Source of the DNA: DATGJX01 sp963830545
GTDB taxonomy: Bacteria > Vulcanimicrobiota > Vulcanimicrobiia > Vulcanimicrobiales > Vulcanimicrobiaceae
DNA: 64,000 nucleotides
Assembly (NCBI GenBank): GCA_963830545.1
Contig: CAWHMK010000001.1
Location: 2,356,001-2,420,000, forward strand
Direction of reading: 5' to 3'
The notes beneath the pieces are model-generated. The model was not told the DNA's origin and ran no database searches. It was given only the letters and a program-made list of their open reading frames with translations. Position 1 is the stretch's first letter; every line of letters begins with the position of its first letter. Of the stretch, positions 1 to 8,943 are shown piece by piece. Position numbers and translations under genes: made by a program.

Positions 1-288
1 GACGACGAGGACGATACCGAGTTCCTTCGCCAAGTCTTGCATCAGGCGCGTCGTCGGGCCATCGGGAATTTGCTCGACGGCCGAATACCACTTCGTCGTT
101 TGCTCGGTGCAGAAATACGGACCGTAGAAGAGCTCCTGAAGGCACACGATCTGCGCGCCGCGCTTTTTGGCTTCGCGAATCATGCCGACGTGCTTCTCGA
201 TGGCATTCTTTTTATGAACGTCGACCGGTTCGCCGCCGTCCGTTTCGTGGTGCGCTTGGATGAGGCCGATGGTGACTTTGCTCTCCAC
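1..288 (-). CDS. pydC: Beta-ureidopropionase / N-carbamoyl amidohydrolase, nitrilase family (3' part outside window)
   Basis: Only the first 96 codons are inside the window. They match the N-terminus of carbon-nitrogen hydrolases of the beta-ureidopropionase/N-carbamoylputrescine amidase group, and the first catalytic glutamate sits in QIVCLQELF (about E52). The GTG start is chosen because a GGAG ribosome site lies 5 nt upstream. It begins 8 nt after hydA ends, as the last visible gene of the pyrimidine-degradation run. The inferred job is hydrolysis of N-carbamoyl-beta-alanine or N-carbamoyl-beta-aminoisobutyrate to the beta-amino acid, CO2 and ammonia in the cytoplasm. The catalytic Lys and Cys lie beyond the edge. 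The family is sure; the exact substrate rests on the neighbours. Confidence 0.85.
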   Translation of the reverse strand, partial: MESKVTIGLIQAHHETDGGEPVDVHKKNAIEKHVGMIREAKKRGAQIVCLQELFYGPYFCTEQTTKWYSAVEQIPDGPTTRLMQDLAKELGIVLVV

Positions 289-296
289 GTTGTCTC

Positions 297-1688
297 CTAT
301 AGTGCCACTGGATGAAAGCGTTCGCTCTTCTGGAATTTTCCGGCGCCTTTCGTTCCGGTGAACGTGTCGCCGTCCGCGACTTTCCGGCCGCGAGAGAATA
401 CGTAGCGCGGCCTGCCTTTGATCGTCATGCCTTCGAACACGTTGTTGTCGACGCGCATGTGATGCGTTTTCGGGGAAATCGTCCGGGTCTGGCTGGGATC
501 CCACACGACCAGATCTGCGTCGCTGCCGACCGCGACGGTTCCCTTACGAGGAAAAAGCCCGAACAGTTTCGCAGGATTCGTGCAGCCAAGCGCAACGAAA
601 TTGTTCAAGCCCAGAATTTTGCGGTTCACGCCGACTTCGTACAGAATCGAAAGGCGATCTTCGATGGTCGGAGCGCCGTTCGGAATCTTCGAGAAATCGT
701 GTTTGCCGAGTTCTTTCTGACCGCACAGATTGAACGAGCAGTGATCCGAACCGAAGCTGTGCAGTTCCATGTTCATCAACTTGCGAAGAAGCACGTCTTG
801 ATTCCACTTGTCGCGAATCGGCGGTGAGAGGACGTACTTCGCGCCTTCGAAATCCGGCCGTTCGTAATCGGCGAACTCGCAGACCAAGTACTGCGGGCAC
901 GTCTCGCCGTAAATGTGCAGGCCGCGTTTTCGCCCGTCGGAGATAGCGTCGGCCGCCATCGCGCTCGACACGTGTACGACGTAAAGCGGCGCACCGGCTA
1001 TTTCCGCCAGGCGAATCGCGCGATGCGTCGCCTCGCCCTCGCATTCGACCGGCCGCGTGAGCGCGTGCCATTTCGGCTCGGTCTTACCAGCGGCCAGCGC
1101 TTGTTTCGTGATGACTTCGATGACGTCGCCGTTTTCGGCGTGCACCTGCACGAGGCCGCCGTGCGCCGCGCACGCCTGGAGCGTTTTGAAGATCGTTTCG
1201 TCGTCCACTTGCAAGACGTGCTTGTACGCCATGAACACCTTGAACGAGTTCACGCCGTGATCGCCGATCATCTTCGGAATCTCGGCCATCGTTTCGTCGC
1301 GGCCATCGGCTATCGTCAGGTGAAAGCCGTAGTCGATGCACGCTTTGCCCGACGCTTTTTCGTGCCACGTGTCGAGCGCCGACTGCAGTGAATTTCCGCG
1401 CGTGTGCAGCGCGAAATCCACGATTGTCGTCGTGCCGCCCATGGCCGCCGCGCGCGTTCCGCTTTCGAAATCGTCCGCGGTGACGGTGCCGCCGAACGGC
1501 ATGTCGAGATGCGTGTGCGGATCGATGCCGCCGGGGAAGACGTAAGCATCGCTCGCGTCTACGACCTCATGTTTCGACGCCTCGATGTTGACGCCGATCG
1601 TCGAGATTCTTTCTCCCTCGATCAGAACGTCGCCCCGATACGTGTCGGTCGCGGTGACGACCGTGCCGCCGCGTATGAGTGTGCCCAA
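297..1688 (-). CDS. hydA: Dihydropyrimidinase (D-hydantoinase)
   Basis: The 463-residue protein is a cyclic amidohydrolase that opens dihydrouracil/dihydrothymine to N-carbamoyl-beta-amino acids. The binuclear metal ligands are all visible: HTH at residues 58-60, the carboxylated lysine in SFKVFMAYK (about K150), HAENGD near 183, HVSS near 239 and SDHCSF near 315. Length is normal for the family (about 460). The start is TTG, supported by a perfect AGGAGG six bases upstream. It sits between preA (45 bp upstream) and the ureidopropionase (8 bp downstream), which is the reductive pyrimidine pathway in order. A phenylhydantoinase side activity is possible. Confidence 0.93.
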   Translation of the reverse strand: MGTLIRGGTVVTATDTYRGDVLIEGERISTIGVNIEASKHEVVDASDAYVFPGGIDPHTHLDMPFGGTVTADDFESGTRAAAMGGTTTIVDFALHTRGNSLQSALDTWHEKASGKACIDYGFHLTIADGRDETMAEIPKMIGDHGVNSFKVFMAYKHVLQVDDETIFKTLQACAAHGGLVQVHAENGDVIEVITKQALAAGKTEPKWHALTRPVECEGEATHRAIRLAEIAGAPLYVVHVSSAMAADAISDGRKRGLHIYGETCPQYLVCEFADYERPDFEGAKYVLSPPIRDKWNQDVLLRKLMNMELHSFGSDHCSFNLCGQKELGKHDFSKIPNGAPTIEDRLSILYEVGVNRKILGLNNFVALGCTNPAKLFGLFPRKGTVAVGSDADLVVWDPSQTRTISPKTHHMRVDNNVFEGMTIKGRPRYVFSRGRKVADGDTFTGTKGAGKFQKSERFHPVAL

Positions 1689-1716
1689 ACAGGTCCTCCT
1701 CGCCCCTGGAAAATTT

Positions 1717-1743
1717 CGGGGCCGTTCGATACGTCACGATGAC
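1717..1743. repeat. 27-bp dispersed repeat, copy A (end of preA)
   Basis: Identical in 25 of 27 positions to 3009-3035, sharing the cores CGTTCGATAC and TCACGATGAC. It supplies the preA stop codon. Confidence 0.65.
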
Positions 1744-2984
1744 AAGGCCTGGCGTTCCTTCCACGATTCGGACGCCAAACCGGTGTCGACTTGCACCATG
1801 TCGATGCAATTCTCCACCGGACAAACCATTTGGCACAAGTTGCAGCCGACGCAGTGCTCTTCGTCGACCACGAGCATGGCGGAGCCGTTTTGAGCGAGCC
1901 GGTCGATGCACTGGTGCGCCGCGTCTTCGCATGCGATGTAACACTTGTTGCAGCGAATGCACTTGTCTTGATCGATCCGGGCCACGATCTTGTAGTTCAG
2001 GTTGAGGTTTTCCCACGTCGTGATCCGATCGGCTGCAGCACCGATCAAGTCGCTTACGCTTCCGGCGCCTCGCGAATCGAGATAGTTCGAAAGACCGTCG
2101 ATCAGATCTTCGACGATGCGGAAACCGTGGTGCATGACGGCGGTGCAGACTTGCACGTTCGTCGCGCCGAGTGCGAGAAACTCGACCGCGTCCGGCCATG
2201 TTTCGACGCCGCCGATGCCGGATATCGGAAGTTTGACCTGAGGGTCGCGCGCGCACTCGTTCACCATATTGAGCGCGATGGGTTTTACCGCGGGGCCGCA
2301 GAAACCGCCGTGACTGCTCTTCCCGTCGACGTGCGGAACCGGATTGAGCGTTTCCAAATCGAGACCCATGATGCTGTTGATCGTGTTGATTAGGCTAATC
2401 GCATCGGCGCCGCCTTGCGCCGCGCCGCGCGCGGCCCAGCGGATGTCGGTAATGTTGGGCGTGAGTTTCACGATGACGGGAACGCGCGCAACTTCTTTGA
2501 CCCACTCCGCAACCTGTGCGATGAGGTCGGCATGCTGTCCGACCGCGGATCCCATGCCGCGTTCGCTCATGCCGTGCGGGCAGCCGAAGTTCAACTCGAA
2601 GCCGTCGATGTCGACTTCCTGAACGCGTTTGACGAGTTCGTGCCACGCCTCCCGCTCGCACGTTTCCATCAGTGAAGCGACGACCGCGCGATCCGGAAAC
2701 GCGCGTTTGCACTGCGCGATCTCGCGCAAGTTGTCTTCCAGGGGACGATCCGTAATGAGCTCGATGTTGTTCATCGCGACCATCCGGTTCTGTTTGTACT
2801 TCAGTCCCGCAAAGCGCGACGTGACGTTGACGATCGGCGTGCCGAGCGTTTTCCACACCGCGCCGCCCCAACCGGCTTCGAACGCGCGCATGACTTGATA
2901 GCCGCTGTTCGTCGGCGGTGCGGAGGCAAGCCAAAACGGATTCGGACTTTTTATACCGGCAAGATTAGAGGAAAGATCAGCCAC
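1734..2984 (-). CDS. preA: NAD-dependent dihydropyrimidine dehydrogenase, FMN/Fe-S subunit PreA
   Basis: The 416-residue protein is close to E. coli PreA in length (about 411). It has a dihydroorotate-dehydrogenase-like FMN barrel opening with NPFWLASAPPTNSGYQV, then two C-terminal 4Fe-4S motifs (CIRCNKCYIAC and CVGCNLCQMVCP). With PreT it reduces uracil and thymine with NADH, the first step of the reductive route. The GTG start overlaps the PreT stop, with a GAGGGG site about 10 nt upstream, indicating translational coupling. The stop codon and last few codons fall inside a 27-bp repeat also present in the end of preT, so the native C-terminus may have been replaced. Confidence 0.94.
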   Translation of the reverse strand: MADLSSNLAGIKSPNPFWLASAPPTNSGYQVMRAFEAGWGGAVWKTLGTPIVNVTSRFAGLKYKQNRMVAMNNIELITDRPLEDNLREIAQCKRAFPDRAVVASLMETCEREAWHELVKRVQEVDIDGFELNFGCPHGMSERGMGSAVGQHADLIAQVAEWVKEVARVPVIVKLTPNITDIRWAARGAAQGGADAISLINTINSIMGLDLETLNPVPHVDGKSSHGGFCGPAVKPIALNMVNECARDPQVKLPISGIGGVETWPDAVEFLALGATNVQVCTAVMHHGFRIVEDLIDGLSNYLDSRGAGSVSDLIGAAADRITTWENLNLNYKIVARIDQDKCIRCNKCYIACEDAAHQCIDRLAQNGSAMLVVDEEHCVGCNLCQMVCPVENCIDMVQVDTGLASESWKERQALSS

Positions 2985-4318
2985 GGACTTCGTCCCCCTC
3001 GACACGCTCGGGGTCGTTCGATACCTCACGATGACTCTCGTTCGAAAGAAAAGCATCGATGCTTCGCGCGGCGATCTTCCCCTGCTCCGCCGCTTCGACG
3101 ACCATCGCTTCACGCGAGCCTTTGGCAAAGATACAATCGCCCGCTGCGAAAATGCCGGGTCGCGTCGTCTGCAGCGATTCGTCAACGCGAACCACGCCGC
3201 CGTCGTGCTCCACGCCGATCCGCTCGAGCGTCCCGAGCAGCCGCTGCTGCCCGATTGCGCGAATGACCGTATCCGCCGGCTCGACGAATTCCGTACCGGC
3301 GATTTGCGTCGCATCCGCGTTCGGTGCGGATGAATTCGACGGCCGTTACGCGGCCGTGCTCACCCATGATGCGTACCGGCGCGCAGAAGAAGCGAAACTC
3401 GATGCCTTCCTGTTTTGCGAATTCGTACTCGAACTCGTACGCCGTCATTTGCGATTCTCCGCGGCGATAGTAACAGGTGACGCGCGCCTGGCTCGCAACG
3501 CGTTTGCTGCACGTCAGTGCGTCGATTGCCGTATTTCCCGCACCGACGACCGCAACGCGCGAACCGAGATCGCCAAGATCTTGGCCGAGTTTGGCTCGCT
3601 CGATGAAATCGAGCGCGTCCCAAACCCCTTCCAATTCTTCGCCCGGTATGCCGAGGCGCGGCACCGAGCCCATTCCGCATGCGAGCACGATCGCGTCGTA
3701 ACGCGCGAGCAGCTCTTCGATGCTCACGTCGATCCCGACGCGCGTGCACGCCCGCACGTTCGCACCCATGCGGACGACTTGCTGCGCTTCCCATAGGGCG
3801 GTTTCGACGTCCAGGCGGAACGGAACGATGCCGTACGTGTTCAAGCCGCCCAATTCGTCTTTCGCATCGAAAATCGTGACCGCGTGGCCCATGCGGCGCA
3901 GATCGCGGGCGGCCGACAATCCGGCCGGTCCGCCGCCGATAACGGCGACGTGTTTGCCCGTTGCCGGACCCGGCTGGAACAGATCGAGATCTGCGTCCAT
4001 CGCGTAGTCGACGGCATAGCGCTGCAAATCGCCGATGCGAATCGGCGAATCTCCCGCTGCATTGTAGACGCAGGCGCCTTCGCACAATTGCTCGGTCGGG
4101 CATACGCGAGCGCAGCTCGCGCCCATGGGATTGGCGTCGAGAATCGTTCGCGCGCTCCCTTTGAGGTTGCCGCTCGCGATCTTCGAAATGAAGGACGCGA
4201 CGTCGATGTGCGTCGGGCACGCATTCATGCAGGGCGCGTCGTAGCAGTTCAGACAGCGGTTTGCTTCGAGTTTGACCTCGAGAGCCGAGAGCGGGCGGTG
4301 AATCGATTCGCCGAGCAT
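2977..4318 (-). CDS. preT: NAD-dependent dihydropyrimidine dehydrogenase, FAD/Fe-S subunit PreT (one frameshift)
   Basis: This is the partner of PreA, a glutamate-synthase-beta-like flavoprotein of about 446 residues. N-terminal cysteines for Fe-S clusters are seen in NRCLNCYDAPCMNACP and GASCARVCP...LCEGAC, then the FAD-binding VIGGGPAGLSAARDL near 130 and a second dinucleotide motif VVGAGNTAID near 266. The frame breaks near 3313-3320, after EFIRTERG. It resumes as TQIAGTEFVEPADTVIRAIG and carries the FAD-contact FAAGDCIFAKGSREAM to the stop. All family blocks remain, so one base was gained or two lost there, possibly a sequencing error. The last roughly 20 residues (HREVSNDPERVEG...) come from a dispersed repeat. 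It starts 6 bp after mmsA. Confidence 0.88.
3009..3035. repeat. 27-bp dispersed repeat, copy B (inside the end of preT)
   Basis: Second copy, in the same orientation, encoding part of the atypical PreT C-terminus. The adjoining DNA (CCCCTCGACACGCTCGGGG) resembles REP-like elements that end genes with PERxEG-type peptides. Confidence 0.6.
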
Positions 4319-4324
4319 CTTACC

Positions 4325-5833
4325 TCACTTGTGCGTCGGGAATCCCAGGTTCATGCCGGGGTTGCGCTCGTTCCACCGGCTCGTAACGACTTTCTTACGC
4401 GTGTAGAAACGAAAACCGTCTTCGCCGTAAACGTGCAGGTCGCCGAAAAGCGAAGCCTTCCACCCGCCGAAGCTGTAATATCCGACGGGCACCGGAATCG
4501 GAACGTTGATGCCGACCATCCCGACGTCGACTTCGTTTTGAAAGCGTCGCGCCGCGGCCCCGCTGCGCGTGAAGATCGACGTGCCGTTTCCGTATGGATT
4601 TGCGCGAATGACGGCGAGCGCGTCGTCGAGCGAACGCGCGCGCAGATTCACGAGCACCGGGCCGAAAATTTCGTCGCGGTAAATCGACATCGACGTCTGA
4701 ACGTGATCGAACAACGTCGGACCGATGAAGAAGCCGCCGTCATGGCCGGCGACTTGCAGGTTGCGTCCGTCCGCCAGCAATTTTGCGCCTGCGCGTTCGC
4801 CTTGATCGATGTAGTCCAAGATGCGGTCGCGCGCGGCGGGATTGATGACCGGTCCCATGTCGTTGCCGCGGTCGTTTCCGGGTCCGATTTTCAGCTTGCC
4901 GATGCGTTCGAGCACGCGTCCCATGAGCGCATCGCCGGCCTCACCGACGCTCACGCTCGCTGAAATGGCCATGCAGCGCTGCCCGGCGGATCCATACGCC
5001 GCCGATACGAGCGCATCGGCTGCAGCATCCATGTCGGCGTCCGGCATGATCACCATGTGGTTTTTCGCTCCGCCCAGTGCTTGCACGCGTTTGCCGTGAG
5101 CTGCGGCCGTTTCGTAGATGTAGCGCGCGATCGGCGTCGATCCGACGAAACTGATCGCGGCGACGTTTGGATGTGCGAGAAGCGCATCGACTGCAGTTTT
5201 GTCACCGTGCACGACGTTGAAGACGCCGGCCGGAAGACCCGCGCGCTCGAGCAATTCCGCGACGAGCAGCGATGCCGAGGGATCGCGTTCGGACGGCTTG
5301 AGCACGAACGTGTTGCCGCATGCAATCGCAATGGCAAACATCCATGCCGGGACCATCATCGGAAAGTTGAACGGCGTGATCCCCGCGCAAACGCCGAGCG
5401 GCTGACGGAGCGAGTACGTGTCGACGGAGGTCGAAACGTTTTCGCTGAGTTCACCTTTGAGTTGATGCGTGAGCGAGCACGCAAAGTCGACGACCTCGAG
5501 CGCCCGGACGACTTCGCCTTCGGCATCGCCGACGATCTTGCCGTGTTCGCGCGAAACGATTTCGGCCAGCGTTCCGGCGTGCTCTTTGAGCAGCGCGCGA
5601 AAGGAGAAGAGGATCTCCGAGCGCTTTCCGAGCGGCATGGCGCTCCATGCGGGAAAGGCCGCGGCGGCGGCTGCTACGGCCCGATCGACCGTGGCAGCGT
5701 CCGCGAACGCGACGCGTGCTTGCACCTCTCCCCGGGCAGGGTCGTAGACCTCGCCGAAGCGGGCCGAATCGTCCCCGCCGGGTTTGCCGGCGATGCTATG
5801 CAGAATCGTGCGAATTTTTGCCGGTGCTTCCAT
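4325..5833 (-). CDS. mmsA: Methylmalonate-/malonate-semialdehyde dehydrogenase (CoA-acylating)
   Basis: The 502-residue aldehyde dehydrogenase is of the MmsA/IolA type. It has the NAD-fold segment ITPFNFPMMVPAWMFA, the catalytic cysteine in GSAGQRCMAIS (about residue 292), and the MmsA hallmark replacing the usual general-base Glu region (ALGGAKNHMVIMPDA). It converts malonate semialdehyde and methylmalonate semialdehyde, which arise from beta-alanine and beta-aminoisobutyrate, to acetyl- and propionyl-CoA. Lying in the same strand-run as preT-preA-hydA-ureidopropionase, it would finish pyrimidine carbon use. A transaminase for the step in between is not visible in the window. Gaps to mocA and preT are 7 and 6 bp, consistent with one transcript. 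Confidence 0.93.
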   Translation of the reverse strand: MEAPAKIRTILHSIAGKPGGDDSARFGEVYDPARGEVQARVAFADAATVDRAVAAAAAAFPAWSAMPLGKRSEILFSFRALLKEHAGTLAEIVSREHGKIVGDAEGEVVRALEVVDFACSLTHQLKGELSENVSTSVDTYSLRQPLGVCAGITPFNFPMMVPAWMFAIAIACGNTFVLKPSERDPSASLLVAELLERAGLPAGVFNVVHGDKTAVDALLAHPNVAAISFVGSTPIARYIYETAAAHGKRVQALGGAKNHMVIMPDADMDAAADALVSAAYGSAGQRCMAISASVSVGEAGDALMGRVLERIGKLKIGPGNDRGNDMGPVINPAARDRILDYIDQGERAGAKLLADGRNLQVAGHDGGFFIGPTLFDHVQTSMSIYRDEIFGPVLVNLRARSLDDALAVIRANPYGNGTSIFTRSGAAARRFQNEVDVGMVGINVPIPVPVGYYSFGGWKASLFGDLHVYGEDGFRFYTRKKVVTSRWNERNPGMNLGFPTHK

Positions 5834-5840
5834 AAGCGGT

Positions 5841-6407
5841 TTATTCTGGCACGCGCTGCAGCGCTCCCGGATCGTCGACGTCGAAATAGGCTCCCTCGTC
5901 TTCCATCGGCACCATCACCCGTCGAAGCTCCGGATCGTCCCGGATCGACTGTAATGAGTCGCCGGTCAGAAGTCCGATGCTCGCGCGCGCTCTCGGCGAG
6001 AAGTAGACCGGATGGCCCCCGACGCCCCCTCGGGCCGGAAAGCAAACGTCCGCACCGCGATGCTGCGCCGCGCAAATCACGGCAGCAACGAGCCCTTTCG
6101 TTACCAGCGGCTTGTCGCCGAGCAATACTGCAATGGCGCGATCCGCTTCGACGGCTCGATCGGCGAGCGCGAGCGAATGGGCCATACCCAGACGCGGTTC
6201 GGTATTGACGATTACGGAAACGTGCGCCGCGCCGATTGCGCCGGCAATGCCCGGCGATGCAACCAGCACCGTGGGAAACGGCGCGCACGCCGCGATGACG
6301 CGGTCGATCATGCGCGTCCCCCGGACGGGCAGCAGCAATTTTTGAGTTCCCATTCGCGAAGAGGCTCCGGCGGCCAAGATCACGGCCGTTACGCCCGGAG
6401 CGCGCAT
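5841..6407 (-). CDS. mocA: Molybdenum cofactor nucleotidyltransferase, MocA-like
   Basis: The 188-residue NTP transferase starts with the signature LAAGASSRMGTQKLLLP, as in MocA/MobA enzymes, and has the metal-binding LLGDKPLV and the GGHPVYF block. MocA proteins add CMP to molybdopterin to make the MCD cofactor used by xanthine-dehydrogenase-family enzymes. It lies directly behind xdhC (1 bp between) and next to the divergent molybdenum hydroxylase genes, so it very likely serves that enzyme. GTP versus CTP use cannot be decided from sequence by eye. Length is typical (190-200). Confidence 0.88.
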   Translation of the reverse strand: MRAPGVTAVILAAGASSRMGTQKLLLPVRGTRMIDRVIAACAPFPTVLVASPGIAGAIGAAHVSVIVNTEPRLGMAHSLALADRAVEADRAIAVLLGDKPLVTKGLVAAVICAAQHRGADVCFPARGGVGGHPVYFSPRARASIGLLTGDSLQSIRDDPELRRVMVPMEDEGAYFDVDDPGALQRVPE

Positions 6408-6408
6408 G

Positions 6409-7506
6409 CTATGTCGCCACGCGGACGTGTGCGCGGATCGAACCCGTGCCGTCTTTGAGGCGCCCTGCGGCGCGCCCGTTGCGCGTTGCGATCAATTCAG
6501 CGGCGATCGCCAGCGCGATTTCCTGCGGCGTACGCGCACCTAAGTCCAGACCGGCCGGCGCGCTCAGACGATCCAGCTGCGATGACGTTACACCCTGTTC
6601 GCGCAGCGCATCCATGCGCGATTGATTCGTGCGGCGGCTGCCCATCGCCGCGACGTAGAATGCCGGCGTTGCAAGCGCTGCACGAAGCAGCGGAATGTCG
6701 AATTTTTCGTCGTGCGTCATTGCGATAATCGCCGTGCGTCCGTCGATCGGTTCGCGTGCCAGCAGATCGTCGGGCCAAGCGACCTCGATGCGATCCGCTG
6801 CCGGAAAACGCGCGCGCGTCGCGAACGCGGCTCGCGCATCGCACAAAATCACCTCGTACCCGAGAAATTTTCCGGCGTCGATCATCGCTGCGGCAAAGTC
6901 GACGGCGCCGAAGACGTACATGCGCGGCTTCGAAGAGAACCTTTGCAAGAACAGCCGCAGATCGCCGTGGGGCTCGCCTTGCTCCCCGAAAAGACGTATC
7001 TCCGCCTCCTCCCGAGCCGCTTGCGTTCGAAGTTCCTCCGAGATCGCCGCGTCCAGCCTCGTATCGCCGAGCGAGCCTATACTTTCCTGCTCGAAGACGG
7101 CGAGCCTATCGCCGAAATTCGGACCCGAAAGACAGACCGCAATACCGCATGGTTTCGAGGTCTCTCCGTGCGCGGATACCTCGCGTACGAAAGCCGGCTC
7201 CGGTTGGTCGACGAGGATCTCCAGCGTGCCGCCGCAACTCAGCCCGACGGCTTGCGCTTCGCCGTCACTGATTCCATAGCGCACGATCGTGGGCCGTTCG
7301 TGCGCCAGCACGTCGAGAGCCTGGGCGACGAGCGCCGCTTCCACGCACCCGCCCGTCAGCGTTCCGCAGAGCTCGCCGTCGCCGGCGATGAGCATTGCGG
7401 CGCCGGGATCGCGCGGCGCGGAGCCTTCGACGGCGAGCAGAGTGGCAAGGCAAGCGCGCTTGTGTGCGGCGTACCACTTCGCCAGCGTTTGCAGGTGCTC
7501 GAGCAT
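6409..7506 (-). CDS. xdhC: XdhC/CoxI-family molybdenum hydroxylase maturation factor
   Basis: The 365-residue protein has an N-terminal XdhC_CoxI domain (ATLLAVEGSAPRDPGAAMLI, then GTLTGGCVEAALV and the cysteine-containing VGLSCGGTLEILVD). A C-terminal Rossmann domain follows (MYVFGAVDFAAAM, IIAMTHDEKFD, YVAAMGSRRTNQSR, DLGARTPQEIALAIAAE). XdhC binds molybdopterin and promotes sulfuration and insertion into xanthine dehydrogenase. The ATG at 7506 is preferred because the domain starts a few residues later. A much longer open frame continues upstream but lies antisense to the FAD subunit gene. It is divergent from that gene with only 39 bp between starts, so the two operons share one promoter region. 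Confidence 0.9.
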   Translation of the reverse strand: MLEHLQTLAKWYAAHKRACLATLLAVEGSAPRDPGAAMLIAGDGELCGTLTGGCVEAALVAQALDVLAHERPTIVRYGISDGEAQAVGLSCGGTLEILVDQPEPAFVREVSAHGETSKPCGIAVCLSGPNFGDRLAVFEQESIGSLGDTRLDAAISEELRTQAAREEAEIRLFGEQGEPHGDLRLFLQRFSSKPRMYVFGAVDFAAAMIDAGKFLGYEVILCDARAAFATRARFPAADRIEVAWPDDLLAREPIDGRTAIIAMTHDEKFDIPLLRAALATPAFYVAAMGSRRTNQSRMDALREQGVTSSQLDRLSAPAGLDLGARTPQEIALAIAAELIATRNGRAAGRLKDGTGSIRAHVRVAT

Positions 7507-7545
7507 AGCGCATGGCTTCAACGCGGCCGTGGGGAAATCCGCAGT

Positions 7546-8943
7546 ATGTGGGAGCGTTTGGACCAGCCCGCAACCGTGAATGCGGCCTTGGAACTTCTGG
7601 CGCGCTATGGTGCGTCGGCGCGAGTCGTTGCCGGCGGAACGGACGTCTTGGTGGAACTGCAGCGTGGCGTAAAACCCACCTCGACGCTCCTCGACCTGAG
7701 CGCTCTGGAGGACCTGCGCTACGTTCGCAGCGACGGCGATTGCATCGCAATCGGCGGTCTCGCGACGCACAACGACGTGCTGGCGTCGGAACTCTGCCGA
7801 ACGCAAGCGCTCCCGCTGATTCAGGCGTGCATGGAAGTCGGCGCGCCCCAAATTCGCACGCGCGCGACGATTGCCGGCAATCTCGTTACGGCTTCGCCCG
7901 CAAACGACACCATCGTTGCATTGCTCGCGCTTGGCGCGCAGCTCGTTCTCACGAGCGCGCGCGGGGAACGCCGAGTGGACATCGGCGACTTCTTCAGCGG
8001 TTTTCGCACGACGGTTCTGCAGCCGGACGAACTGATGACCGAGATTCGCGTGCGGCCGCTTTCGCCCGGCGAGCGCGGCATTTTTCTCAAGCTCGGATTG
8101 CGGCGCGCACAGGCGATTTCCGTCATTAGTTTGGCCGTCGCAGCGCGCATATCCGGCGAACGGGCGCGCGGAGCACGTATCGCACTTGGCTGCCTCGCGC
8201 CGACTGTGGTGCGTGCCGCGGCGACCGAGGCTCTGATCGAAGGCGCGACGCTCGACGGCGAAACGATTGCAGCCGCATGCAGCCGCGTCTGCGAGGAGGT
8301 GCACCCGATCGGCGACGTGCGCGGTTCGGCGGAGTATCGCTATACGGCGCTTTCTTCGCTGCTCGAAGAAGCGCTGCGTCGCATCGCAGCCGATCGCTGC
8401 GCGGACGGCGTGCCCGAGCGCCACGTCCTGCTCGATACGGGCGGAGAGGAAACGCTCGACGTCGCGCAATTTCAAGATGTCGTCACGGCGCGAGTGAACG
8501 GCGAACTCTTACAGATGCGCGGCGCGCAAAACCGAACGCTGCTCGACGCGCTGCGCGAGTGCGCCGGATTGACCGGCGCAAAGGAAGGCTGCGCCGAGGG
8601 TGAATGCGGCGCGTGCACCGTGTGGCTCGATGGAAAAGCGGTCATGTCGTGCCTGATCCCGGCGGCGCAAGCGCATGGAAGAAGCGTCGTCACGATCGAA
8701 GGACTGGCGGAAAACGGGCGCTTGCATCCGCTGCAGCAAGCGTACGTCGACTGCGGCGCCGTGCAGTGCGGGTTTTGCATTCCCGGCATGCTGATGGCGG
8801 GCGCGAAAGTGCTCTCGGAAATGCCCGGAGCGCAGCTCGAGCAACTGCAGAGCGCGATAAGCGGAAACATCTGCCGCTGCACCGGCTATCGAAAAATTCT
8901 GGACGCGATGCAGTCGTGTACGGCGGTGGAGACCGCAACGTGA
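7546..8943 (+). CDS. Molybdenum hydroxylase FAD subunit fused to 2Fe-2S subunit (FAD first)
   Basis: One continuous 465-residue frame carries two subunits of a xanthine-dehydrogenase-type enzyme. Residues about 1-275 form the FAD module (PCMH motifs VVAGGTDVLVELQRG and TIAGNLVTASPANDT plus the CO-dehydrogenase flavoprotein C-terminal domain). Residues about 305-465 form the ferredoxin module: the plant-type cluster GCAEGECGACTVW near 347-360, then the second cluster pair CGFCIPGM near 406 and CRCTGYR near 443. In the common fused small subunit (XdhA) the order is the reverse, Fe-S first. The stop overlaps the GTG start of the molybdenum subunit (GTGA). The inferred role is electron transfer from hypoxanthine/xanthine oxidation to NAD+ or another acceptor; the substrate is not proven by sequence. 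Confidence 0.9.
   Translation: MWERLDQPATVNAALELLARYGASARVVAGGTDVLVELQRGVKPTSTLLDLSALEDLRYVRSDGDCIAIGGLATHNDVLASELCRTQALPLIQACMEVGAPQIRTRATIAGNLVTASPANDTIVALLALGAQLVLTSARGERRVDIGDFFSGFRTTVLQPDELMTEIRVRPLSPGERGIFLKLGLRRAQAISVISLAVAARISGERARGARIALGCLAPTVVRAAATEALIEGATLDGETIAAACSRVCEEVHPIGDVRGSAEYRYTALSSLLEEALRRIAADRCADGVPERHVLLDTGGEETLDVAQFQDVVTARVNGELLQMRGAQNRTLLDALRECAGLTGAKEGCAEGECGACTVWLDGKAVMSCLIPAAQAHGRSVVTIEGLAENGRLHPLQQAYVDCGAVQCGFCIPGMLMAGAKVLSEMPGAQLEQLQSAISGNICRCTGYRKILDAMQSCTAVETAT

Noticed and set aside
37..315. Plus-strand frame at the left edge
   Set aside because: It is antisense to the start of the ureidopropionase, whose minus-strand reading has clear family motifs.
6622..7545. 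The long upstream extension of the FAD/Fe-S subunit frame
   Set aside because: It is antisense to xdhC, has no family similarity and no ribosome site; the ATG at 7546 gives the normal PCMH N-terminus.
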